Below, piece by piece: positions 35,399 through 46,574 of a stretch of 64,000 nucleotides of DNA. Under the pieces are notes generated by a model. That model saw nothing but the letters and a program-made list of their open reading frames with translations, had not been told where the DNA came from and ran no database searches. Made by a program: the position numbers and the translations under genes. Numbering within the stretch: the first letter of the stretch is position 1; each line of letters opens with the position of its first letter. Source of the stretch: Immersiella caudata (lineage: Eukaryota; Ascomycota; Sordariomycetes; Sordariales; Lasiosphaeriaceae); NCBI GenBank assembly GCA_030512335.1, contig JAULSU010000004.1, positions 2,790,001-2,854,000 on the forward strand. The letters run 5' to 3'.

Positions 35399-37196
35399 CT
35401 AGATTTCCATTGGCCCTTCTCTGCGATGCTTCTCCCTCTTCTGCCAACCGACCATCATCTTCTCCATGTTATACACAGCCTTCACGAGATCTTCCAATGT
35501 CAGTCCTGCCATTTCGGCCGTGACTTCGTAGAGCCTTTTGGCTGGCCCCTCGAGCTCCTTCACTTCCTTGAAGCATTGGTGGAGATCACCCAATCTGTAA
35601 ACTCCCTCCTCAGAAGCAGCCCGAGGCCGTGGCTCAATGCGGGTCGCAGTCGCTTGAATCCTCCTCGACCGGGCGAGGATTTCCTCCTCCCCCATATCCT
35701 TTACCACCCTTGGAGGCTGTACGTCCCTCAGGGGAAACAAAAGGTCGATACTCGTCTCATCTGTTGCGCAAGGCGCGGTTAACACTTAGCTCACAAGTCA
35801 AGGGTCGCGAATGTCGGATGACTTACATTTTGGGTTCTGCTCAATCTGCGATTCCTGGAGCCAGTCCATGTAGGCATGAACTTCCTCCTTGCTCATGGAC
35901 CAGATCTCTTCGGGGTCGAGTTTCTCGTAGTCAATGCGCGTCCGCACCTTCGTTTCCAATTTTTGGAACTCGGCCTCCCACGCAGTCCAGTCCATTCTGA
36001 GTGTCAGAGGGTCTTTCTCGTCGAGGGGGAAGCGCTCTACTCCGTCTAAAGGGTAGAGGTACTTGGCGGCCACTATCACGGAAACTGTGAGCAGAACGTC
36101 TGGAATGTCGATGGAGGAGTGTTTCAAGGCCTTAATAGGACCACGGTTCTGATTCTCCCGGGTTGGAAAGGTGAATATTAAACCCAGTCGCGAGCAGAGC
36201 TCTTGTGCATAGTGATACACTTCCGCTGGTCTCTGTGTTAGTAACTCCGTACCAAATCTACAGGATGTAGCTTACCAGGGAGTGCCAAATCCCTGATCCA
36301 AATGAGAAGCAACGGCGCAATCGGGAGCTTTGGGAATACTAACTCATAATGCTCCCGATAACCCAGCATCAGGTCCGTGACAGCAGTGTGGAGTTCACTG
36401 CCCTCGAACCTCGCATACCGAGTTAACATCGCCTTTTGCGCCCAACCAGGTAGCCGATCCCTCCAGTCTTGCGGAATCAGATCAATCTACACCTTCGGTT
36501 TAGCATCCTGGTTCCCTAAAACCTCCTCAACCGTCAACTCACCGCCCCTAAAAACGGCATCTGCCCACTCCTCGCCCATCTCCAAATATCTCCCACCCGA
36601 ATCGGCTCCTGCCTCAATAAACACCCCAGGTAGACCATCCCCAAGCCCTCCATCAGCCCCGGCACCACCCAATTCTCCCCCTCCCAACTCCTCCTACCCC
36701 TCCTCCTACCCATCTCCGCTACCCCCTCCTCATCCGTGGTCCCGCCCTCTCCTTCTGCCTGGGAACTATACATCACCACCACCCCTTCCTCCCTTTTCTT
36801 CTCTCTCTCCCCATCCACAACCCCCAGCCCCACAAAACCTCTAGTCCTCAACTCCCACAACCCCCTGACCACCCCCTCCAACTCCGGATGCGCGCCCCTC
36901 CCAACCATCCAGGCAATCTGCTTCCTCAGCACCACCTGAAAACACTCTAAATACAGCTCCTTGGCCGCATTTCCCATGAGGTGCTTCCTCACTTTTTCCC
37001 GCACTTCCTTCTGCTTGCGGGTGGTCTTGCCCATTTTGCCAAAGTTGTCGTCGACATCGACCTCATACTGGATGTAGCCCTCCACTTGGTGGCCATTTTC
37101 GCAGTAGCGACGGCCGGATTCGAGGTACCACCGACGGGCGGGGCAGTCGGCGCAGGTTTCGCCGCGGGGAAAGCGGTGGAATTCGCGTTCGGCCAT
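35399..37196 (-). CDS. RRN7: RNA polymerase I initiation factor Rrn7 (TAF1B family)
   Basis: Exons 37196-36543, 36486-36276, 36225-35827 and 35760-35399 encode 541 aa. Rrn7 is the TFIIB-like subunit of Core Factor that recruits RNA polymerase I to rDNA promoters. The N-terminus carries the Rrn7 zinc ribbon: CADCPARRWYLESGRRYCEN plus GH, with CxxC and CxxxH ligands. It leads into GYIQYEVDVDDNFGKMGKTT, the B-reader-like segment. The cyclin-like region includes YLGCLLRQEPIRVGDIWRWA and the later PDVLLTVSVIVAAKYLYPLD. The tail is basic and helical (KREKHRREGPMEI). MAEREFHRF at 37196 is the start because the zinc ribbon begins directly after it; an upstream extension is Ser/Pro-rich and unconserved in style. 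Confidence 0.88.
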
Positions 37197-38299
37197 TGTG
37201 ATGATAGGAAAGCTTTGGGATGTTGGTGGAGGAGGAGATTGTTTGTGTGCGGTGTTTGGGTTGAGATTGGATGCAGAAGGTGAAGTGGGGGACGGAAGGT
37301 TTTGTCCTTTGGAGGTTGTAAAGTGGGGAGTCAAAATAGTGAAGTTATTGATGAGATGGAAAAAGTAAATAATTTAACGAGTGCCTCTACTCTCAGGATC
37401 TTTTATATCCTTCTGCCTTGCAGAGGATGTACCCCAGTCTGCCATAACCGTGATTCATTGAGAGATGTGGGGCCAACTTCGAAGACATGCGGTGGGAAGC
37501 TTTCGCAATGAATCTAGAGCAGGATCCAGTTCAATTGGGAAATGGTATCCGTACCCTTGGATGTTAGAAGCATGCCAATAGGCTAACGTGTTGTATCTGG
37601 TTGATTGTGGTGGGTGGAAGGGTAAGATTCATCACCCTTTTTAACTTTTTTCCGGCGTGCAAATGATTTTGTCCAATGTTCTCCTCTTCGAATCGGGCAA
37701 CCTGCCTCACCACCCCCAGCGCCTGCAAAATCATAGAAAAACATCAGAAAGTTTACGCCGGGTCGGTCCACGAGATCCAATTCCCAAGTTTACCTGGTGT
37801 ATTTCCATCCTCTCGGCTTCGGGACAAAATGGCTGAAAATCTCCGTAGACCTGCATCAACGTTGGATTCGAAGGCAGCACTTAGGTGGCTTACGACTCCT
37901 TCAAGTTCAGGCAGACAAGATCGGGGACAGGCATAGTTGCACAATCACGACATGAGCTCTGGATTCTATTGGTGCTGTATTGTCGCCACTCGCAAATGCT
38001 CTCTCCTCCTCGCTTCCCAGGAGAAAACTGATCCTGATAGAATCGAGATGCTCAAAATAAAACGAGACGTTTGCGGCGCGAGTGGCAAGACTAAGCGTAT
38101 TGTGCCCAGCAAAGAACAGCTCCCAAGTAGAATCAAACCGCAACCTCGGAATTCCGGATATAGGACAGGCCTCAGAAACATCAACGGATAGATCTCAGCT
38201 GACCAAAACCCCAGAAACAAACAGTGGTGGAAAGCCACTGCTGATGAGGGGCCGGCATCCCTCACGAGCCCTCCACCTTCCCCCTCTTTTTTTCTTCAT
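37197..38299. other. intergenic, RRN7 promoter and eIF5A 3' UTR
   Basis: This 1.1-kb gap lies between two minus-strand genes. It holds the RRN7 upstream region and the eIF5A 3' UTR. The frames I see in it are short and lack protein features. Confidence 0.5.
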
Positions 38300-39125
38300 T
38301 TATTTGGGGGCCTCCTTGGCGTCAATGGCCGCCTCCTCACCCATGGAGGTCTGGACAGTGACATCTGTAGCAGGGTGTCAGTGTGCAAGGCCAATAACGT
38401 GGATTTTGATAGGCAACTTACTGGTATCCTTCTCCTCAGTCTTGAAGAGCTTGTTGATCTTGTCACCGACATCACCCTCGGGCATGCGGACGTCGTTCTT
38501 CTCCTGACCCTGGTCATCGATGAGGTTGAGGAAACCATCGTCGGAGATATCGATCTGCGGCAACCGCGGTTAGGCCGCAATACGGCGAACGAGAACGGGG
38601 GACACCTACAAGCTGGTACTCAGTGCGCTTGACGACGGGAACGTCCATGTTGTGGGTCGAGGGGCAGAGATCCTCGAGCTTCTTGCCAGTGAAGATATCG
38701 ATGGCGACCAGATGGACCTTGGCGTGACCGTGCTTGCCAGTCTTGGAGGTCGACATATCAACGATCTTGCAGGGACGGCCCTTGATCACGACGTGGCCGT
38801 TCTTGCGCAGAGCAGAGCACTGCATGGGGAAGGTGGCCGAGGCGCCGGCATCGGCAGAGTCGAAGGTGTGCTCATGCTAGAGGATAGATCATTAGCACCA
38901 TGAGCTGAGGCAACGGATTGATGACGATGGTGATCGGAAGAGAGGATGGATGATGGCGGATTGGAAGTATAGCTCCGTCGCCGAGCGGCGATGGGTGCGC
39001 GACCTGAGGTCTCGTGGGGCTTGCGCGATGATGGATGCGGGGTGGTTTTTTTGCCCAAAGCGCACAACAAAACGCGAAGCGTTGTGGGGGGTTAGACGTG
39101 GGCTACTTACATCGGAGTCGGCCAT
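38300..39125 (-). CDS. HYP2: translation factor eIF5A (hypusine-containing)
   Basis: Exons 39125-39111 (15 nt), 38876-38610, 38554-38422 and 38364-38300 encode 159 aa. eIF5A binds the ribosomal E site and relieves stalling at polyproline and at termination. The sequence contains TFPMQCSALRKNGHVVIKGR, then PCKIVDMSTSKTGKHGHAKV. Lys53 in TGKHGHAK is the hypusine site, equivalent to yeast Lys51. The OB-fold C-terminal domain has CPSTHNMDVPVVKRTEYQL and IDISDDGFLNLIDDQG. Intron 1 is 234 nt, long for this window and directly after codon 5, a common position for regulatory introns in fungal translation genes. The gene is divergent from VPS52. Confidence 0.97.
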
Positions 39126-40038
39126 CTTGACGGTCCTGGCAAATGATACTGGTCAGGCTGGAAAGAAGAGAAAGAAAAGGGAGGATGCTGAAGGTACTGA
39201 GAGGAGGGAGTTGGCCGAAGAGGATGTATGAGAAAATTGTCCGCCCTGGTGGGTTTTGAAGAAGAAATGGAAGGTGACGCCCCCCGCCTTCTAGCCCCTC
39301 CCGCTCTCATGCGAATAATTTTTTGACTCTGTGGTCTGGCTCTGCTACCTGGCCCAGCCAACCTTTTCCCCACCCAACTTTCGTCTCTATGGGCACCCGG
39401 TGTGAACCACTTGAGCTTTCGCGGCCGCCACACCTGGGCGCCTTCAAAGCCAAAAAGACGTTGTTTTCATCAGGCAGGAGCTTGACGCCGCGGCTGTGAT
39501 ATGCCAACAGCGAGCAGAGTTTCCAGCGTCTCCCGCCTCCTACCTACTGGCTTCGCGCCAGACGGCCCACTGGTAGATCTCTCAATTCTCAAATAGGAGC
39601 ACAGGGCACAGGGCACCAGGCAGGACTCCTGTCAAACGCAGGTGGATGGTTTCAATGGGTCTGGCACCCGTCGGGCTCCCACAACGTTTCGCGACAACCC
39701 CTCTTCCACTGCTCCCTCAAGGCTCCTATTGCCCCGCATTCAGTGCTCAATTGCATTTCTAGCCTGTTTCGGCGGGTGTCCTACGCCGCGGCAGTGGCTG
39801 ATAACTAACCAATCAATCAAGCCTGATGTGTAAGGGTGCTCGGTAGCGGCCAGCCTTGCTCAGGTAAGCCAGGCCAAGTCCAGCGTGGGCTGCGGGCGCC
39901 CTAACGGAGCGCCGCGTCTCTGCATCACAACGGACACCTGAGAGGCCAGCTAGGCAACCCACGCGCATGCTGCCGCATCGACAGCCTGCGATCTCCAAAA
40001 CAACCCTCAATGCGGCATGCGGCGGCTCGAGGCTCAAC
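39126..40038. promoter_or_regulatory. divergent promoter, eIF5A / VPS52
   Basis: This 913-bp gap separates two divergent genes. The left 200 bp is the eIF5A leader and core promoter. A frame runs in from 39967 in phase with VPS52 but lacks family-like residues before 40039. Confidence 0.5.
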
Positions 40039-42189
40039 ATGTGGCTTGATCGACGACCCGGCTCGCTGCCAGGGAGCGGGGCCGGCACTCCTGCCTCGCA
40101 ATCCAGCAGCCGACCGATATCGCCGTTGCCCCGTCGCACTTCCAGCTCCCGCGGTCCGTACCTGACGTCTCAACGGCCCGGCGGAAGCGGCAGCGGCGGT
40201 GCTAGGGCCTCTGCGCTGTCACTGGTGTCGAACGACTCGTCGTCCTCGCTGCTGGCTGCGGCGAAACGAACTAATGGATCGGCACTGAAGCACTCCACAA
40301 CTGTCGAGGATGCGCCCGATCCCGAAGTTGTCTTGGCCGGGATCCTCGGTCCATCGCTGACTGTGACGGCATCGGCAAACACCCGGGGACGCCCAATCAC
40401 CAAAGAAGACTTGAATTTGGACTTTGACTTTGGCGGTCTGGGCCTACGGGAGCTTGCGGATCGCGATGCTCAACAGGAAAGGAGTGGTGCTCCGTACAGG
40501 CCGCAGTCTACTGAGGACTGTAGGTTTTCAATGACTCTGAGAGGTCTCGCTGGCCTGATCAACTTTTTACTCACAGGTTTCTTTTCCGTAGATGAACGAG
40601 ATAAAGCCAAGTTTGAAGATCTTCATCGGTCCATTCGTGCATGCGACGACATCTTGTCCTCAGTCGAGACAAACCTGACCAGTTTCCGCAATGACCTGGC
40701 AGCTGTTTCGGCGGATATCGAGAGTCTGCAGGCGAGGTCTAGCGCTCTGAACACGAGACTAGAAAACCGCAAAGCAGTCGAAAAAGGGTTGGGACCCGTC
40801 GTGGAGGAGCTTAGTGTGTCTCCGACTATTGTGTCTCGGATTGTCGACGGCCATATCGATGAGGCTTGGATCAAGGTCCTAGCTGACCTCGACAAGAGGG
40901 TGGCCGCTCACAAGAAGAGCTCCCAGCAGCAGACCCAGAGCAAAGCTGTAGAGGACATAGGTCCATTACTTGATAAACTGATACTGAAGGTCAGTTGATG
41001 CTTTATGCAACACCCAGCTTTGTCATGCTGACCGGAGCAGGCCATTGAGCGAATACGGGACTTTCTTGTGGCCCAGATCAAGGCTCTGAGGTCTCCTCAC
41101 ATCAACGCCCAGATCATCCAGCAGCAAAACTTTCTCAAGTTCAAGGAGTTGTACTCGTTCTTGCACCGGCACCAGCCTGTTCTTGCGAGCGAGATATGTC
41201 TCGCTTACATGAATACAATGCGCTGGTACTACCTCAACCAGTTTAGCCGTTACGAGAAATCACTGGCAAAAATCAAGCTTTATGCCATTGACAAGAACGA
41301 CGTTCTGGGGCACGAAGACGTCTCCAGGCGCGCCACAGTGCTTTCCGGGTCGAAGCTAGCTGGGCCACCTCACGACGCTTTCAACTTGGGCAGGAGGATA
41401 GATATTGTTCGTACGAACAACCAGGTGGCGTTGTCATCCTACCTTGCCGAGGAGGATCAGTCAACACACTACCATGAAGTCCCCTTTCGCAATTTCAACC
41501 TCGCCCTGGTCGATAACGCAACAGCCGAGTACACCTTCCTCGCCACCTTCTTCAGCCCAGCCCTCTCCTTTTCCGTCATCTCCCGTCACTTCAACTACAT
41601 CTTTGAACCCACCTTTGCCCTTGGCCAGACCCTCACCAAGCAGCTCGTCACTGACACCCTCGATGGCCTCGGCGTGCTCCTCTGCGTCCGACTGAATCAG
41701 CACCTCGCCTTTGAGCTGCAGCGGCGTCGCATCCCTGCCGTAGATGGCTACATCAACGGTACTGCCATGGTTCTCTGGCCCCGCCTCCAAAGCATCATGG
41801 ATGCACACCGAGAGTCCGTTCGAGCTCTGGCAGCCGCACTTCCGACCCGCGCACCCTCCGCTTCAAGTATCAAGACCGCTTCCGCGGCGCCGCACGTCGT
41901 AACGCAGCGCTTCGGCCAGCTTCTGCATGGTATCCTAGCGCTCAGCACCGAGGCTGGCGATGACGAACCCGTCGTCACCAGCTTACGGCGACTACGCAAC
42001 GAGGTGGAGGCATTTCTGACCAAGGTCAGCAGCGCGACCTTTGGCTCCGACAAGCGAAAGCGCGAGCGCTTCTTGTATAATAATTACAGTCTGATCCTGA
42101 CTATCATTGGCGATGTCACGGGGAAGCTGGCCTCGGAATTTCAGGGCCATTTCGAAGGGCTGAAGACGAGCTTCCAGGAGGGTACCTAG
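40039..42189 (+). CDS. VPS52: Vps52, GARP tethering-complex subunit
   Basis: Exons 40039-40519, 40592-40989 and 41041-42189 encode 675 aa. GARP tethers endosome-derived vesicles to the trans-Golgi. I start at MWLDRRPGSLPG, a typical N-terminus in fungal Vps52, instead of the in-frame ATG at 39967. The first 150 residues are Ser/Pro-rich and disordered. A coiled-coil follows (ERDKAKFEDLHRSIRACDDI, LSSVETNLTSFRNDLAAVSA). Then comes the Sac2/Vps52 core: INAQIIQQQNFLKFKELYSF and YMNTMRWYYLNQFSRYEKSL. The conserved FNYIFEPTFALGQTLTKQLV and RFLYNNYSLILTIIGDVTGK lie near the C-terminus. Intron 1 (72 nt) is in frame with no stop; the splice to DYERDKAKF restores the family pattern. Confidence 0.91.
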
Positions 42190-42503
42190 AGGTAGACACA
42201 AATGGTGAAGACAGGGATGAAAGCAGCAGGCCGAAAACATCGGCATTACTCATCGTCTTGGAGCGTTTTTTTACTTGTAACGTGAATACGCCGATAAGCT
42301 GAGCTATCCCCGCCGCTGATACAGATACGAAAGCGAGAGCATGAATCCTTCGCCGTGGCTATGACTCCCCGAATCTTGATCTAAGCTACCATCCGTCATC
42401 CAAATCCTCTTCCTGAACGCCAAACTTTTACACTCAATAAAGCCTTGCCATCTTGGTAGGTCACATTAATGCTACGTTTTAGATTTTGTTTCTCATGCGA
42501 CTG
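42190..42503. other. convergent 3' region, VPS52 / TBC gene
   Basis: This 314-bp gap holds two 3' UTRs. No other feature is seen. Confidence 0.5.
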
Positions 42504-43974
42504 CTACCTGACCCAGCGCGACACGATCCCGTAAATGTAGGCTAATACGCCTGGGTATCTCCTAAACACCGCTGCTGCGACACCAACCAGGACAGCGATC
42601 CCAACAGTTCTCACTGGACGACGATGTTGCCAGAGCAGCTCGCAGGCCTTATCGCGGCGTTTAAGCCACCGCAGCTCAGTGACCTGCTTCTCGAAGAATC
42701 CTCGACCGTCGGCCATCGACTGAGTTGCGCAGACTCCGGGATGGCGGGCGGTGCGGAGGACACTGGCGCGGGAGATGGTGCGCCAGGCAGGAAGCCGCTC
42801 GGGTGGGTGGGCGTCAAACAGGGCGCGAGCAGCGGAGATGAGGGCCTCAAGGTCGAGCGGGCGAGGCAGTTTGCAGAGGATGCTGTGGAGCATCTCGGGC
42901 TCGTCGTGGGGTGTGTCGAAGAGCTCCTCCCGGCGGGAACGGACGATGGCGGCGAACATGTAGACGCTAAAGACCGGCTCGCGGGCGAGAAGGACGTCGA
43001 AGAGGCGAGAGATCTCGCCGAGAGTGGTGATGTCATGTGCATACATGGTGAGTGTGCCAGCCAGGGCGAAGAAGGGCTCTGTTCCTGACAGGTGGTGCCA
43101 GAGCCGGGGATCGGATGCACGCAGGATGTCTGGGATGAGGCGCAATTGGCGGACAGCCGGCCCCAGGGATGGAAGCATGAAGTCACGGATCCGGAGGGCA
43201 GAGAGGCGGGCTACCGCTGGCGCGCGGATGGGAGGAGGGAGGACCAACAGGAAGACCTGGCATATGTCGTGGTAGCCCTGGAAGTAGCACAGGTAAGGAT
43301 TGCGGCGGAGCACTTCAACGATCAAGGCAGAGAGCTCATCCTTTTGTCTTGCGAGCTCGGCGTCATTTTGATCTATTTCGTTTAGCTGTTACTCAGAGGA
43401 TCTTGCACGTAGGAAAGGTAGGACTGATTCCTCTAGCTAACAGACATACACATGTTGGGTATCGGGGAAAGGGGCGTGGTCGGGGAAAACGGGGCAAAGG
43501 GGGATAGTGGCGCAGACTGACGTACTTTCAGGATAGTAGATGAAAGCTCGGTTCACATCCAGCTGAACCTGGTCCTCGTCCCGGTGACGAGGGAGCTCCT
43601 TCCATGGGCCAGCCTCGGTAGCCTGGCCCAGAGGAATGGTGGGCGTCTCGCCATCCCCGGATGGGAGACCTAACAACACCGGCCCTGTGACATCGGTGAC
43701 GATCAGCAATTGGGTCCCGTCCCGCTGGTCAGAATAGGAGCAGACGCAGAGCACGAGCAACGCCGAGAAACTGGGAGGGAGAGCCATCCAGGCACTCACA
43801 CGCTTGCTGGCGGGTTTTATCCGTAATGAAGCCGCCTGGAGACTCGGCGAGCGCCCTCAGTGCATCAAGGTTCCTCCATCTGCACGCCTCAAGGATGGCA
43901 CGCTCCTTGTCTGCGTGGGAAGCGGCGGGGCTAGTGGTCTTCTCAAGGAGAACTGGCTCATCCAAACCTTCCAT
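42504..43974 (-). CDS. TBC-domain Rab GTPase-activating protein, TBC1D20/Gyp8 type
   Basis: Exons 43974-43800, 43684-43526 and 43372-42504 encode 400 aa. The junctions restore RQQA|WPVLLGLPSG and YYPE|NQNDAELARQKDE. TBC1D20-type GAPs stimulate GTP hydrolysis on Rab1/Ypt1 at the ER and Golgi. The catalytic Arg finger is in VQLDVNRAFIYYPE (DxxR) and the Gln finger is in YFQGYHDICQVFLL (YFQG). The LALAGTL-like region reads FFALAGTLTMYAHDITTLGE. A hydrophobic C-terminal anchor (VGIAVLVGVAAAVF, then VLAYIYGIV) matches the ER-anchored TBC1D20 layout. The start MEGLDEPVLLEK has no in-frame upstream ATG nearby. Confidence 0.89.
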
Positions 43975-44630
43975 TTCTTACTTGCTGCTAAGACCTGACG
44001 GCGGATTGTATAGTAGGTGCTCAAACCGACAGTCTGGACATGGCTGTAGTATCCCTTCCACGCGGAGTTGGGTCAGGTCCAGCCCGATAATGGTGCTTGA
44101 GTCTCGCGGAACTCGATATAAGCTAGGTGAGGTGCGTCAATCTCCAAGGTGCAGCAGGCAGGGATGGGGCTCTCGGATGGTGCTCTGAGGTTGGCCGCGG
44201 AAGTTGCCCAAGTGACCAGATCTGTCAAGTGGCTGCGTTCAAAGCGAATGAGACGCGAATCCAGCGTGACGCCGTCCCGATAGGTAGCAGTCAAGAGCCT
44301 CGGCATATGCCGACGTGTAGCAACTTAGTTCGGCGTGACGGAGGTGCTTCAGATGGCTTAGGACGCCTCACTTGCAGCTCGCCTTGCTCCTCTGCAAGTG
44401 TGCATGGCAGTCGTGCCCGTCTTTGTTGGTGTTTCGACGTTGATAGGTGGCCCATGCGCCTCAGGCGCAGGCCAACAAGGGCCGCATAGGGGTCTGTGAA
44501 TCCACGATAGTGACGTAAGGTGGACCTGATTCTTCAGGCACCCACTGAGCCAGACCCCTGCATCGGTCAAAATCCTCAAACCCTGGAAGGAACAGAGAGC
44601 CTCGAAGCTGCGCCGTCACGCGGTGGGAGA

Positions 44631-44833
44631 TATGAGTTCGACGTTCTTACCTGCCCGCTTGATCGGAAGTGGCCCTTGACTCGTTGCATTCTCAATAGGC
44701 ATTGTTTCGCGGTATACACAAAGGCTATAAAACCATTTGAATGCCTCTGTTCCAGTCTAACAACGCGTGTTTTGGTTCGTCACAAGGCTCCTGTTAGGGT
44801 TGTGGGTGGTCGAACTTATTTCTCCCATCGCGT
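44631..44833 (+). repeat. dispersed repeat, copy B
   Basis: This segment aligns with 16321-16516 in the same orientation. It shares the ordered blocks GAGTT-GAC, CGGAAG-GCCC, CAAAGG, GGTTCGTCA, GGCTCCTGT, GGGTTGT, TGGTCGAACT and TTTCTCCCA. It is more A/T-rich than copy A at several positions, which could reflect C-to-T decay. No element ends are visible. Confidence 0.72.
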
Positions 44834-45183
44834 GGCCCCCTGTTAGGACGATACCTTCCGAGACAAACGAGGATAAGTTGCCTAGAGATGGAGGTCCTTG
44901 ACCGGTGAACGTGTATAAGTTATTCCCTCAACGAGAGAGACAGAAAAATGCCTCGAGATCTTATAATGCTGCAGGCGGAGAATGCCCTGCAATTTACAGT
45001 CCCCAAGCGCAGACATAGGCGAGAGACAAAGCGCACACTCTGCACTGGAGTCTCGACACCTCACCATACATAGAACCGGTCGGTGAAGGCCGTCCATGGC
45101 TTCGGCGACATGGGTCCCCAAGTGCTTGACGCGGCTGGAACGTGGCTGAAAGCGCCCTAGCTAGCCCGGATCTGCTGCATTTC

Positions 45184-45197
45184 GGGGGGGGGGGGGG
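45184..45197 (+). repeat. homopolymer G14
   Basis: Fourteen G in a row, the second long G run in the window. It lies in noncoding DNA between two divergent genes. Confidence 0.9.
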
Positions 45198-46574
45198 CCA
45201 TTGTCATCGGAGAAAAATATGATATATCGGAGGCTCTGGCTATTGTTCAGCCGGGCCCGGGCGAATCACACCTTGGCCTCCCACGGCCCTCCTCCCGCGG
45301 AATATGGCGCTTCTTTCCGGGTCGGTTGACCCGAATCGTGGGTGGGATCGAGGGATCGACTATCTGTAGACCTACGGCGCAGACAAACTGCGGGCTGGAC
45401 TGGGGCTCGCAAAAAACTGCCTGAAGTGCATGCCTACGCTTATTTTGTACATGTCGCCCAGCCCGCATGCCGTTCAGCTTCTGGAGGAGGCTCGAAATCC
45501 ACGAACGTGCTACGTGCCTTGGATATTTAGGTTGTGGTCAGGGACGGCAGAACCAGGGAGGGGTCTTGGAGGGGTACTACCTTGTGAGTGGGGAGAGTTG
45601 GGGGCTACTCGCGTACCTCGCCAATGCGAAGTTGGGTCGGGCAGGTGTCAGGCTCCCTCCTTAGATTGACTGGGTCAACGAGCACGGCAGGCGGGAATAC
45701 CTGCCTGTAGGATGGGAATTCGACCTTCCTTGCAGCCTCTCCGTTTCTCAAAGTAGGATCGATAAAGTAAAGAAACATCGGGCCTTCGGTGTGAACGTTG
45801 AAAGCGGTGGTGCCGCAGCGGGACCGGGGCAGGCGAATAGGAGCCGCATGGAATCTTGGACTGACTTAACATCGTCGGACCAGGCCGTTGGGAGAGGCGT
45901 CTGTGGGTTCTGCAAGTGGATGTGCTACCGAGCAAACCTCTTCGACCAGAAAACGGACAGAGGCTGCGCCTTCAGGGCAGGCACTAAGGTTGCTTCAAAG
46001 GTTACCTAGGTACCTTGCGTACCTCAGTTTTGTCCAAAAAGTGGCTGCCCTGCTGCCTGCCTCTCAGTCTCAAAGACTGGAATTTCTTGCCTCTACCAGC
46101 GCCCTCCAGCTCTTTCCTCACAGCTTATACCTTCCTACATAAACTCGTTCCACAGCGCACCACGAGCCAAAATGCGCCAGGCGGGCGGCACCACAACGCA
46201 TTGCCGAACCTAACCACCAGCAACAAGAAGCATATCTCATTTTCATCAGCCCCACCCATCTCCGGCACCGTGCTGATTCAATTCTCCATTCGGCCAGCCG
46301 ACATCGTGCTTCGTACAGCCAGGCGTTCTGCACGGGTCGCTGCCTAGACAACCGTTGCTGCACCCAACCGTTTTGTTGCGTGAGTCTTCTCCCTAGACCA
46401 AAAGGGCGCGGCTCTGGAAACTCGCCTCGCGCACGCCTAACTCCGCACAAGCGCCACGTCGGCCTCTAACAGACGTCTTGAGGGCCAAGAGAGAGCGCAG
46501 AGAGCAGAGAGCACCTTGGGTCTCGTGGGCAACGGAGACCAGAGCCTGCATTCGCAAGTTCCTGAGGATCTGCG

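Larger units (their letters stand above)
43975..46574. other. 2.6-kb divergent intergenic region
   Basis: The gap lies between the TBC gene and the MMS1_N gene. It contains the second dispersed-repeat copy (44631-44833), a G14 run at 45184-45197, and an ACCTAGGTACC motif near 46004. A degenerate patch with LRR/F-box-like residues lies on the minus strand at about 44060-44380. No intact gene is supported. Confidence 0.5.

Noticed and set aside
40520..40591. VPS52 intron 1 as coding sequence
   Set aside because: It is open in frame, but its donor GTAGGT and acceptor CCGTAG are good. Splicing restores the conserved ERDKAKFEDLH context.
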